This document shows, piece by piece, positions 1-6,221 of a DNA stretch of 16,313 nt (the stretch's first letter is position 1; each line of letters begins with the position of its first letter). A model generated the notes under the pieces. The model was not told the origin of the DNA. It saw only the letters and a program-made list of their open reading frames with translations, and did no database searches. Source of the DNA: Candidatus Omnitrophota bacterium (lineage in GTDB: Bacteria; Omnitrophota; Gorgyraeia; Gorgyraeales; Gorgyraeaceae); the NCBI GenBank assembly GCA_018817035.1, contig JAHIUV010000198.1:1-16313 (forward strand), written 5' to 3'. The position numbers were made by a program, and so were the translations under genes.

Positions 1-266
1 AAGCCGCTGAGATAGCCAAAGAAGAGGGTTTTGCGGAAATAGCTGATCAATTTAAGGAAATATCAGAGGTCGAGGAGGAGCACGAAAAAAGATACAGGAA
101 ACTCTTTGCTAACCTTAAAAATAAGTCGGTATTCAAGAAAGAAAAGACCGTGAAATGGAAATGCCGTAATTGCGGGTATGTGCATGAGGGCAATGAGGCC
201 CCTGATACATGTCCGGCGTGCGCGCATCCTCAGGCGTATTATGAAGTTTTGTGTGAGAACTATTAA
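1..266 (+). CDS. Rubrerythrin, C-terminal part (5' end outside window)
   Basis: Open from the window edge (first full codon at base 3) to TAA at 264-266, giving 87 residues. It begins in the last helix of a ferritin-like diiron domain, where EEEHEKRY supplies the ExxH iron ligands. It ends in a rubredoxin-like domain with two pairs of cysteines, CRNCGYVHEG and CPAC, that would hold one Fe(SCys)4 centre. This order is that of classical rubrerythrin, a cytoplasmic NADH-linked peroxidase that removes hydrogen peroxide in anaerobes. The stop overlaps the next start (TAATG), so the two are translationally coupled. The neighbours (flavoprotein, second diiron protein, glutaredoxin, Ogg2) support an oxidative-stress operon. 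The N-terminus and promoter are not visible. Confidence 0.9.
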   Translation, partial: AAEIAKEEGFAEIADQFKEISEVEEEHEKRYRKLFANLKNKSVFKKEKTVKWKCRNCGYVHEGNEAPDTCPACAHPQAYYEVLCENY

Positions 267-835
267 TGAAAGTACTCGGCATTAATGCCAGCCCCAGGGC
301 AGGTGGAAACACTGACATGCTTCTTGAACAGGTGCTTGCCGGTGCAAGAGAAAACGGCGCTGAAACCGGAAAGATCATCCTTGGCGAGCTGAAGTTTTCC
401 CCGTGCCTGGAATGCGCTGATATGAAGGACGACGGGAGCTGTATTGTCAGGGATGACATGCAGTCAGTCTACGAGAAAATAAAGGGCGCGGACGCGCTGG
501 TATTCGCTTCCCCGATATTTTTCGGGAGCCTCAGCGCCCAGGCCAAGATGATGATAGACCGTTTCCAATGTGTCTGGAGGGCAAAGTATATATCCAAAAA
601 AGAAACCGGATATAAGAAAATAAACGGGGTATTTATTTCCGTTGAAGGGTCTGACAGGAAGGATTTTTTTGAAAACGCGAAAGCGATAGTGAAAAATCTT
701 TTCGCTATCATTAACGTAAGTTATAAAGGAGAGCTTTTTTGTCCGCGGGTAGACACGAAAGGCGCTATATTGGACAGGCCCGATTGTTTAAAAAAAGCGT
801 TTGAACTGGGCGGCAGGATCGTGAAAGGAGAATAG
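266..835 (+). CDS. NADPH-dependent FMN reductase / flavodoxin-fold protein
   Basis: A 189-residue single-domain flavodoxin-like protein. Residues 1-20 carry the phosphate-binding loop of this family (MKVLGINASPRAGGNT), and residues 80-97 contain the second FMN-contacting segment (FASPIFFGSLSAQAKMMID). Cysteines 47, 50 and 59 lie where iron-sulfur flavoproteins have CxxCxxC plus a fourth cysteine, but residue 53 is Met, so a normal [4Fe-4S] site is doubtful. A likely role is electron transfer from NAD(P)H through FMN to the diiron proteins beside it; this is inferred from context. The start overlaps the rubrerythrin stop by one base, and the next gene follows after one base (TAGAATGG), so it is mid-operon. 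The exact substrate cannot be told. Confidence 0.85.
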   Translation: MKVLGINASPRAGGNTDMLLEQVLAGARENGAETGKIILGELKFSPCLECADMKDDGSCIVRDDMQSVYEKIKGADALVFASPIFFGSLSAQAKMMIDRFQCVWRAKYISKKETGYKKINGVFISVEGSDRKDFFENAKAIVKNLFAIINVSYKGELFCPRVDTKGAILDRPDCLKKAFELGGRIVKGE

Positions 836-836
836 A

Positions 837-1313
837 ATGGGTAATCTTTTTTCGGCAAGCGACATAGTAGAGGTAGGGATACAGATCGAGAAGAACGGAA
901 GGGATTTTTACGATGCCGTCGCAAAGGCTGTTAAAGACGTTAAGGCCAAAGAAGTGTTTGAACTATTGCAAGGCGAGGAGGAAAAGCACATAAAAAGGTT
1001 CGAAGCCCTTCTTTCCCGGGTTAAAAAATATGAACCTTCAGAAGCCTACCCCGGAGAGTATTTCGCTTACCTGAAAACGTTGTCTGAGGGTTATATTTTT
1101 AAAAAGGACAGTAATATCAGGAGTTTAGCGGAAAAGCTTAAAAATGAAAAAGAGATTCTCGATACCGGCATAGGTTTTGAAAAAGATTCTATCCTTTTTT
1201 ATCATGAAATGAAGAAATTTATACTGGGTGACGAACAGAATACCGTGGATAAGTTGATAGAGGAAGAGCAGGGGCATTTGAGAAAGCTCACGGATATGAA
1301 GAAAAATATATAA
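837..1313 (+). CDS. Ferritin-like diiron protein (rubrerythrin family, no rubredoxin domain)
   Basis: 158 residues, predicted all-helical. The diiron ligands can be read directly: Glu18 in helix 1 (EKNGRDFY), Glu48 and His51 in EEEKH, Glu115 in helix 3 (EKDSILFYHE), and Glu144 and His147 in EEEQGH. This repeated E / ExxH pattern is that of the rubrerythrin/erythrin group of the ferritin superfamily. There are no cysteines, so unlike the upstream gene it lacks a rubredoxin domain and would need an external electron donor; the flavoprotein before it or the glutaredoxin after it are candidates. A good ribosome site (AAAGGAG) precedes the ATG and the flavoprotein stop is one base away. Peroxide or oxygen reduction is the likely activity, inferred from family and context. 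Confidence 0.85.
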   Translation: MGNLFSASDIVEVGIQIEKNGRDFYDAVAKAVKDVKAKEVFELLQGEEEKHIKRFEALLSRVKKYEPSEAYPGEYFAYLKTLSEGYIFKKDSNIRSLAEKLKNEKEILDTGIGFEKDSILFYHEMKKFILGDEQNTVDKLIEEEQGHLRKLTDMKKNI

Positions 1314-1324
1314 AGGAGGATAGT

Positions 1325-1561
1325 ATGTCAAAAACAGTAAAACTCTATTCTACGTCTACCTGTTCTTATTGTCACAGGGCCAAGGATTTCCTCAAACAGA
1401 ATAACGTGCAGTTTGAAGATGTAGACGTGGGGATCGATCCCGCCGCCAGCAAGGAAATGATGGATAAGTCAGGGCAGATGGGAGTTCCGGTCATAGATAT
1501 TGACGGTACGATAATAGTGGGGTTTGACAAGGAAGCCATATCTAAAGCTTTGGAGATATGA
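1325..1561 (+). CDS. Glutaredoxin-like thiol protein (NrdH/Grx type)
   Basis: 78 residues, the size of the minimal glutaredoxin fold. The N-terminal strand leads into a CSYC redox motif (Cys13-Ser-Tyr-Cys16). The conserved cis-proline loop is GVPVIDIDG (Pro55), followed by a GFD turn as in glutaredoxins and NrdH redoxins. A very strong ribosome site (AGGAGG, about 1314-1319) precedes the ATG at 1325. It is cytoplasmic, with no signal peptide. Its last codon overlaps the next start as ATGA at 1558-1561, so it is co-translated with the DNA glycosylase. In this operon it probably keeps thiols or diiron enzymes reduced. Whether the electron donor is thioredoxin reductase or glutathione cannot be read from the sequence. 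Confidence 0.9.
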   Translation: MSKTVKLYSTSTCSYCHRAKDFLKQNNVQFEDVDVGIDPAASKEMMDKSGQMGVPVIDIDGTIIVGFDKEAISKALEI

Positions 1562-2187
1562 AAGCGCTGCTGAAGGAACACAAAAGCAAAAGGACGGAAA
1601 TAAGGAACAGGCTGTGGGATTTTAAGCGGGTTTACGATAAACGCGATAAAGAGATTTTTTCAGAGTTATGTTTTTGCGTCCTGACGCCGCAGGCAAAAGC
1701 GGTTGTGTGTGACGCGGCTATTAAGAGAATGGAGAAGAAAGGGTTACTTTTAAATGGCTCTCGCGAAGATATAAGGGCTTGTTTGAAAGGCGTGCGTTTT
1801 CCGAATAACAAGGCCGGATATTTAGTAGAGGCCCGGGAGTTTTTCAGGAACGAAAAAGGCATTGATATAAAAGGCAGGCTTGATACAAAAGATATCTTTA
1901 AGACAAGGGAATGGCTGGTCAGGCATATAAAAGGTTTTGGTTATAAGGAAGCCAGTCATTTTCTCAGGAACATAGGCTTAGGAAAAGACCTGGCCATATT
2001 GGACAGGCATATACTCAGGAACCTCAAGAGATATAAAGTCATAAGAGCTATACCTGAGACATTGGCGAAAAAGAGATACCTGGCCATAGAAAATAAAATG
2101 AGGAAATTTTTTAAACGCGTGAATATCCCCATGGGAGAGATAGACCTTTTGTTCTGGTCTAAGGAAACAGGGAAGATATTCAAATAA
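1558..2187 (+). CDS. ogg: 8-oxoguanine DNA glycosylase / AP lyase, Ogg2 type
   Basis: 209 residues, full length for the small, mostly archaeal Ogg2 family. The helix-hairpin-helix and the catalytic segment are clear: HIKGFGYKEASHFLRNIG holds the catalytic lysine (Lys130), and LAILDRHI holds the catalytic aspartate (Asp149). Known members cut 8-oxoguanine out of DNA and nick the resulting abasic site. The start is fixed by the ATGA overlap with the glutaredoxin gene. It is the last recognised enzyme of the operon, so the same transcript would remove peroxide and repair the base damage peroxide causes. Ogg2 is commoner in archaea and thermophiles than in mesophilic bacteria, which may point to old transfer; that is inference. 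Confidence 0.9.
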   Translation: MKALLKEHKSKRTEIRNRLWDFKRVYDKRDKEIFSELCFCVLTPQAKAVVCDAAIKRMEKKGLLLNGSREDIRACLKGVRFPNNKAGYLVEAREFFRNEKGIDIKGRLDTKDIFKTREWLVRHIKGFGYKEASHFLRNIGLGKDLAILDRHILRNLKRYKVIRAIPETLAKKRYLAIENKMRKFFKRVNIPMGEIDLLFWSKETGKIFK

Positions 2188-2205
2188 CACGACTGGAGGT
2201 GCGGT

Positions 2206-2289
2206 ATGGACGTTGTTATAAGATACATGCTAAGGCCTGTAGCTCATTGCAAAGAGGGCTGCAGTATTTACTCCCGGGCAAGAGCCTAA
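2206..2289 (+). CDS. Possible 27-residue leader peptide
   Basis: A short ORF with an excellent ribosome site: GGAGGT ends five bases before ATG at 2206, and TAA is at 2287-2289. It starts 18 bases after the Ogg2 stop, as a sixth operon gene would. The peptide is basic with a central HCKEGC, so two cysteines three residues apart. It has no recognisable domain or membrane segment. Its 3' half lies in the hairpin region described for the candidate RNA, so ribosome position could affect the terminator fold. It could instead be a chance ORF over a structured RNA. Confidence is low. Confidence 0.25.
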   Translation: MDVVIRYMLRPVAHCKEGCSIYSRARA

Positions 2290-2323
2290 ACTGCCTGTTT
2301 GATTTCAACAAAACTCACAGATT

Positions 2324-2353
2324 GCAGGGCGCCCTTAAGGGTGCCCTGCTTTT
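2324..2353 (+). terminator. Rho-independent terminator of the oxidative-stress operon
   Basis: An 11-bp stem GCAGGGCGCCC / GGGTGCCCTGC (one G-T pair) closes a TTAA loop at 2324-2349 and is followed directly by TTTT. It lies about 140 bases after the Ogg2 stop and on the correct strand. The T run is short (four), so some read-through is possible. Confidence 0.75.
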
Positions 2354-2363
2354 ATCCGGTAGA

Positions 2364-2436
2364 TTCTCGACTACGTCCCGATACTTCGGGACTCCGCTCG
2401 AATAATATTCTTTGAGCGAGAGCAACGAGTCGAGAA
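2364..2436. repeat. Modular palindromic intergenic repeat, two modules back to back
   Basis: It starts with TTCTCGACTAC, holds the perfect cargo palindrome GTCCCGATA/CTTCGGGAC (2375-2392), and continues as CGCTCGAATAATATTC. A second module in the opposite orientation follows, ending AGTCGAGAA (2428-2436). The frame sequences recur at 5814, 6031, 10399, 11556 and 14937. The same cargo hairpin occurs in reverse orientation at 15000-15017. No terminal inverted repeat of the MITE type was found around this copy. Confidence 0.8.
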
Positions 2437-2456
2437 GGCATAGTTAAGTTTTTGAC

Positions 2457-2485
2457 TTGCTAAATACCCGCCCATCTGTTAAAAT
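2457..2485 (+). promoter_or_regulatory. Promoter of the GH94-like gene, giving a nearly leaderless mRNA
   Basis: TTGCTA at 2457-2462 and TAAAAT at 2480-2485 are separated by 17 bases. A TTGACT at 2452-2457 overlaps the -35 as an alternative. Only nine bases lie between the -10 box and ATG at 2495, so transcription would start about two or three bases before the start codon. There is no Shine-Dalgarno sequence, which agrees with leaderless initiation. Confidence 0.5.
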
Positions 2486-2494
2486 CTATCCATC

Positions 2495-5400
2495 ATGGAA
2501 AAAAGGGAAGTAAAATATTATGTCGACCCAAAGGGTGATTTTGTAATAGAAAATTACAATCTCGCGGGGCCTTTTGCCAATTTTTTGCCCGGGATAGCCG
2601 GGCTTTTTGGCATACCTATGTGGGCATTCTATGTCAACAGGGGCCAGTGCATGTGCAGTATAGGGGTCAAAAGTAAAGACAGCCCTATTATGGAATTTAT
2701 GCCTGCCAACAGGGCATTCCAGCTTACCTCTTCGCAGGGTTTCCGCACATTCCTGAAAATAAAACACAAAAATAAGATAATACTTTACGAACCTTTTAAG
2801 CCGCACCCCGAGAACGGTGTTTTGCCGGCTAAACAAAAAATGTTTGTAAATTCTTATGAACTCAGGATACAAGAGACTGTACCTGATATAGGATTGGAAA
2901 TAGAAGTAAGCTATTTTACCATACCCAATGAACCTTTTGCCGCCATGGCAAGAGTAGTATCTTTCAGGAATATATCCAAAAAGACCCTGAATGTCGAAAT
3001 GCTTGACGGTACTCCCCTCATAATACCTTATGGGGTGTCTAACTTTTTCCTCAAGAAGATGAGGCGCACGGTCGAGGCGTGGATGAGGGTTGAAAATGTC
3101 AAAAAATCAGCGCCTTTTTACAAGTTGAACGTTGATCCCAGTGATATATCCGAGACCGCGTTTATCAATGAGGGCAATTTTTATATGGCGTCACTGGTTG
3201 ACGGCAAAAAAAATAATGCCAGGCTTCCTGTGTTTGTCGATCCTGAATTGATATTCGGCCAGGTAAATGATTTTTCATACCCTGTGAATTTTATGAATGA
3301 CAAAGGATTTAAGGTGCCTCAGGGGCAAATAGGCCAGAATAAGCTTCCGTGCGCTATGGCTCACGCTAAATTGAATATAAGGAAAGGTAAAAAAACAGTT
3401 ATCTTTTCTCTCCTGGGACATATCAGCTCAATGGATAAACTGAACTCTTTGATCCCGCGTTTGACAAAGGAACAATTTTTTATAGATAAGAGAGAGAAAA
3501 ACAGGGAGATAATCCACGACCTACAAAAAGATATATTTACAGCCTCGGGTGATAATAGGTATGACCTTTATTGCGCCCAGACGTTTCTGGATAATTTATT
3601 GCGCGGAGGCTATCCTATAACATCAGGAGGAGACAAACCCAGTTCCTTTTATGTCTATGCAAGAAAACACGGTGATCTGGAGAGGGATTACAACAGGTTT
3701 TATATTGCCCCGACCTATTTTTCCCAGGGCAACGGTAATTTCAGGGACATGAACCAGAACCGCAGGAATGACGTGCTGTTTAATCCTGAGATCCGGGATT
3801 CTAATATAGCGCATTTTTATAACTTGATACAGGCTGATGGTTTTAACCCTCTTGTCCTGGGCGGGGTGAATTTCAGGTTAAAAGATCATGACGCGCTGAA
3901 AGACGGCTTGCGCGGTAAGATCGACGATAAATATTTTAAAGAACTTGAAGGGTTGCTTTGTCGTGATTTTAGCCCGGGGGAATTATTCGTAAAAATAGAA
4001 GCCCTGGGTATAAAATTGAAGAAGCCATGGTATGAATTTTTACGCGAAGTCCTTAAGCATTGCGAAACTGTCTATAAAGCTGAGCATGGAGAAGGCTACT
4101 GGATAGACCACTGGACATATAATCTTGACCTGGTAGAGAGCTATCTGGCCGTATATCCCGAAAAATTAAAAGAATTACTTTTAGATAAAAAGGAATTTAC
4201 TTTTTACGACAATCTTTATTGCGTAAAACCGCGTTCCGAAAAGTATGTGCTGAACGAAAATAATAAAGTAAGGCAATACCATTCCTTGACGCGTGATAAT
4301 GAGAAAAAGCACCTCATGGAGAAACGGGAAAAAGACGCGCATGTAATGAGGACAGAAAACGGCAAAGGTAGGATCTATAAGACTACACTTATAGCCAAGA
4401 TGCTTTGCCTGACAGCCAATAAGTTATCGTCGTTGGGCCCGTGCGGAGTTGGTATTGAAATGGAAGCTGATAAGCCCGGGTGGTGTGATTCCATGAATGG
4501 CCTGCCGGGGCTTTTGGGTTCTTCTGTTCCGGAGGTATTTGAATTAAAGAATCAGGTTGTGTTTATATTAGATTCATTAAAAGAGTTGAGGCCCGGAGGG
4601 TCTTACCGGATCAAGATAGCCGAGGAGATCCATGATTTCCTGAAAAAATTAGAAACCATTATTAAGTCAGAACCAAAGGTAAAGCTGAAGGACAGGGATT
4701 TTTATTATTGGGATAAGGCCAGTTCAATAAAAGAACAATACAGGGAAAAGACAAAGCTTGGGTTCAGCGGAGCTGAAAAAATACTTACAGCGGGTGAATT
4801 AGAAGAACTGCTCCGGGTTTTTCTTTCTAAAATAAATCAGGCTGTTGATAAAGCTTATATCGCGCCCAAGAAGACATATGCCACTTATGTCATAAACGAG
4901 GTTACTGAATTTGAGAGCACAAATAGGCGAGATACTGTTAAAGGCCTCCCTATAGTTAAGCCAACCGCGTTCAGGGCGGTGCGGGTTCCTTTGTTCCTCG
5001 AGGGCGTAGTGCGGGCGATGAAAGCCGAAAAAGACCTTAAAAAGGTAAAAGGTTTATATGAGGCTTTGAAGAAGACAGGCATTTATGATAAAAAGTTAAA
5101 GATGTATAAAATAAATGAATCCCTTGAGGGTATTTCAAAGGAAGTAGGGCGCTCAAGCGTATTTACTCCGGGATGGCTGGAGAATGAATCCATATGGTTA
5201 CATATGGAATACAAATACCTGCTGGAGCTGTTAAGGGCAGGGCTTCACCGGCAATTCTTTGAGGAATTCAGGAATCTTTTGATACCGTTCCAGAAACCCG
5301 AAGTATACGGCAGGAGTATTTTTGAAAACTCATCTTTTATAGTCTCGAGCGCGTTCCCTGATAAGAAACTTCATGGGCGGGGGTTTGTCGCAAGGTTAAG

Positions 5401-5773
5401 CGGTTCTACAGCGGAAATGCTTAGTATATGGCTTTTGATGAATGTGGGCGAAAAACCGTTTTTCCTCAATGAGGAAGGTAAGCTAAACCTTAGGTTCAGG
5501 CCGTCTCTACCCTCGTGGCTTTTTATGAAAAAGGAGAGGAACGGTTTCCCGAAAAATAGCTTTGCCTTCACTTTTTTAAGGAAAACACAAGTCGTGTATC
5601 ATAATCCGAGGATGAAGGATACAACAGGGCCTAATTCGGTAAAGCCGCGTTTTATGGTATTGAGATATGACGACGGGAAAAAAGTAGAGATAAAGAAGGA
5701 CATAATAAACAGCCCCTGCGCGAAAGACATAAGAGACAGAAAAGTCGAAAGAATAGATATATATCTGGGGTAA
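2495..5773 (+). CDS. Large cellobiose-phosphorylase-like protein (GH94-related)
   Basis: A 1092-residue cytoplasmic protein without signal peptide or membrane segments. The N-terminal 350 residues look like the beta-sandwich of GH94-type enzymes, and the rest contains repeated helical segments consistent with an (alpha/alpha)6 barrel. Segments typical of proteins annotated as cellobiose phosphorylase are present: LIQADGFNPLVLGG, GYWIDHWTYNLDLVESYL, and GWCDSMNGLPGLL at residues 662-674. Asp665 there is at the place of the general acid (DWND) of GH94 phosphorylases. Known GH94 enzymes split cellobiose, chitobiose or cyclic glucans with phosphate. Substrate and activity here are unknown, since many members of this large subgroup are unassigned. 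It is monocistronic: a terminator and repeat lie upstream and repeats downstream, with no sugar transporter beside it. The start is the first ATG after the promoter. Confidence 0.65.
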   Translation: MEKREVKYYVDPKGDFVIENYNLAGPFANFLPGIAGLFGIPMWAFYVNRGQCMCSIGVKSKDSPIMEFMPANRAFQLTSSQGFRTFLKIKHKNKIILYEPFKPHPENGVLPAKQKMFVNSYELRIQETVPDIGLEIEVSYFTIPNEPFAAMARVVSFRNISKKTLNVEMLDGTPLIIPYGVSNFFLKKMRRTVEAWMRVENVKKSAPFYKLNVDPSDISETAFINEGNFYMASLVDGKKNNARLPVFVDPELIFGQVNDFSYPVNFMNDKGFKVPQGQIGQNKLPCAMAHAKLNIRKGKKTVIFSLLGHISSMDKLNSLIPRLTKEQFFIDKREKNREIIHDLQKDIFTASGDNRYDLYCAQTFLDNLLRGGYPITSGGDKPSSFYVYARKHGDLERDYNRFYIAPTYFSQGNGNFRDMNQNRRNDVLFNPEIRDSNIAHFYNLIQADGFNPLVLGGVNFRLKDHDALKDGLRGKIDDKYFKELEGLLCRDFSPGELFVKIEALGIKLKKPWYEFLREVLKHCETVYKAEHGEGYWIDHWTYNLDLVESYLAVYPEKLKELLLDKKEFTFYDNLYCVKPRSEKYVLNENNKVRQYHSLTRDNEKKHLMEKREKDAHVMRTENGKGRIYKTTLIAKMLCLTANKLSSLGPCGVGIEMEADKPGWCDSMNGLPGLLGSSVPEVFELKNQVVFILDSLKELRPGGSYRIKIAEEIHDFLKKLETIIKSEPKVKLKDRDFYYWDKASSIKEQYREKTKLGFSGAEKILTAGELEELLRVFLSKINQAVDKAYIAPKKTYATYVINEVTEFESTNRRDTVKGLPIVKPTAFRAVRVPLFLEGVVRAMKAEKDLKKVKGLYEALKKTGIYDKKLKMYKINESLEGISKEVGRSSVFTPGWLENESIWLHMEYKYLLELLRAGLHRQFFEEFRNLLIPFQKPEVYGRSIFENSSFIVSSAFPDKKLHGRGFVARLSGSTAEMLSIWLLMNVGEKPFFLNEEGKLNLRFRPSLPSWLFMKKERNGFPKNSFAFTFLRKTQVVYHNPRMKDTTGPNSVKPRFMVLRYDDGKKVEIKKDIINSPCAKDIRDRKVERIDIYLG

Positions 5774-5788
5774 GCATTGGTCTGATAA

Positions 5789-5810
5789 GGTTAAACTGCA
5801 AGGTTTAACC
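5789..5810. repeat. Hairpin just after the GH94-like gene
   Basis: GGTTAAAC (5789-5796) and GTTTAACC (5803-5810) form a perfect 8-bp stem around a six-base loop. It could end the upstream transcript, but it has no T tract on either side. Its right arm runs into the 5814-5927 repeat and resembles the TAACCGG end of the MITE-like elements, so it may be a decayed element end. Confidence 0.45.
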
Positions 5811-5813
5811 GGA

Positions 5814-5927
5814 GATATCAATATTGTTCGAGCGAGCCGGCAAATATCCTTCTCGAATATGCCCCGTTCCAAATCTAAAATTTGGAACGGGGCAAGCTCG
5901 AAGAATATTTGCCGGCGAGTCGAGAAC
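5814..5927. repeat. Nested modular palindrome (module inside module)
   Basis: The outer frame runs from TATCAATATTGTTCGAGCGAG to CGAGTCGAGAAC. Inside it CCGGCAAATAT (5837-5847) pairs with ATATTTGCCGG (5905-5915). Inside that is a second frame, TTCTCGA .. GCTCGAAGAATATT. At the centre is a perfect 14-bp stem, GCCCCGTTCCAAAT (5861-5874) with ATTTGGAACGGGGC (5880-5893), around a five-base loop. The layers look like successive insertions. A decayed right TIR (CCCCTGCTTAACTCA) follows near 5954-5968. Confidence 0.8.
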
Positions 5928-5985
5928 TATTAAGAATTCCTTTTATATTATACCCCCTGCTTAACTCATTGACTTATGCTTAGCC

Positions 5986-6146
5986 GTAACCGGTGAGTTA
6001 TCAGGGGTACTGTAAATCTTTTGCTAGGCGCAAATATTCTTCGAGCGGAGCGAAGCGTAGTCGAGAAGTGCGCTCAGAGAGTTCTCGACTCGTTTCACTC
6101 GCTCGAACAATATTGATATATACTTCCCTGTTTATTCACCGGTTAT
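5986..6146. mobile_element. MITE-like element with TIRs and probable 8-bp target duplication
   Basis: The left end begins GTAACCGGTGAGTTATCA (22-base TIR, 5986-6007). The right end finishes ATTCACCGGTTAT (6125-6146) and is its inverted copy at 17 of 22 positions. The flanks are GCTTAGCC (5978-5985) and GCTTAGTC (6147-6154), a direct repeat with one mismatch. The 161-base body has no ORF and holds two facing repeat modules, 6031-6068 and 6081-6120, separated by about 12 bases. It ends about 20 bases before the nikR -35 box. The closest relative in the window is at 10371-10519. No transposase is present, so mobilisation would be in trans. Confidence 0.7.
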
Positions 6147-6165
6147 GCTTAGTCTTGCATTTTGC

Positions 6166-6193
6166 TTGACAAGCCAATAATATGTGCTACAAT
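6166..6193 (+). promoter_or_regulatory. Promoter of nikR / nickel-uptake operon
   Basis: A perfect -35 TTGACA (6166-6171) and -10 TACAAT (6188-6193) are separated by 16 bases. Transcription should start near 6200, leaving a leader of about 22 bases with a weak GAGG ribosome site before ATG 6222. This is the best sigma70-type promoter in the window. Confidence 0.75.
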
Positions 6194-6210
6194 TTTTAAA
6201 AAAGTAACAC
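6184..6210. promoter_or_regulatory. Probable NikR operator overlapping the -10 box
   Basis: GTGCTAC (6184-6190) and GTAACAC (6204-6210) are inverted repeats with one mismatch and a 13-base A/T spacer. The left half overlaps the -10 box and the right half lies just past the start of transcription, so a bound ribbon-helix-helix repressor would block RNA polymerase. NikR proteins are known to bind widely spaced dyads. Assignment to NikR rests on its position before nikR and on symmetry. Confidence 0.6.
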
Positions 6211-6221
6211 AGAGGCATTTT

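Larger units (their letters stand above)
2190..2353. ncRNA. Candidate structured leader / attenuator RNA (+ strand)
   Basis: Between the Ogg2 stop and the terminator the sequence has ordered complementarity. CTGTAGC (2237-2243) pairs with GCTGCAG (2258-2264). AGGC (2233-2236) can pair with GCCT (2284-2287) around it. CTGC-CTGT (2291-2298) can pair with ACAG (2317-2320) and GCAG (2324-2327). The last GCAG is also the first strand of the terminator hairpin, so the two folds exclude each other, as in an attenuator or riboswitch. It overlaps a possible 27-codon ORF. It matches no RNA class I can name; 6S RNA was considered and not supported. Function unknown. Confidence 0.3.

Noticed and set aside
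2190..2353. 6S RNA
   Set aside because: The GCCTAAACTG stretch recalls 6S, but I cannot build the long closing stem and central bubble; the region instead forms short local hairpins.
2199..2405. 68-codon ORF on the + strand
   Set aside because: It crosses the terminator hairpin and the palindromic repeat, has weak protein character, and competes with the better placed ORF at 2206.
5789..5810. Rho-independent terminator after the GH94-like gene
   Set aside because: The 8-bp stem is sound but no T tract follows on either strand, so it is listed as a hairpin only.
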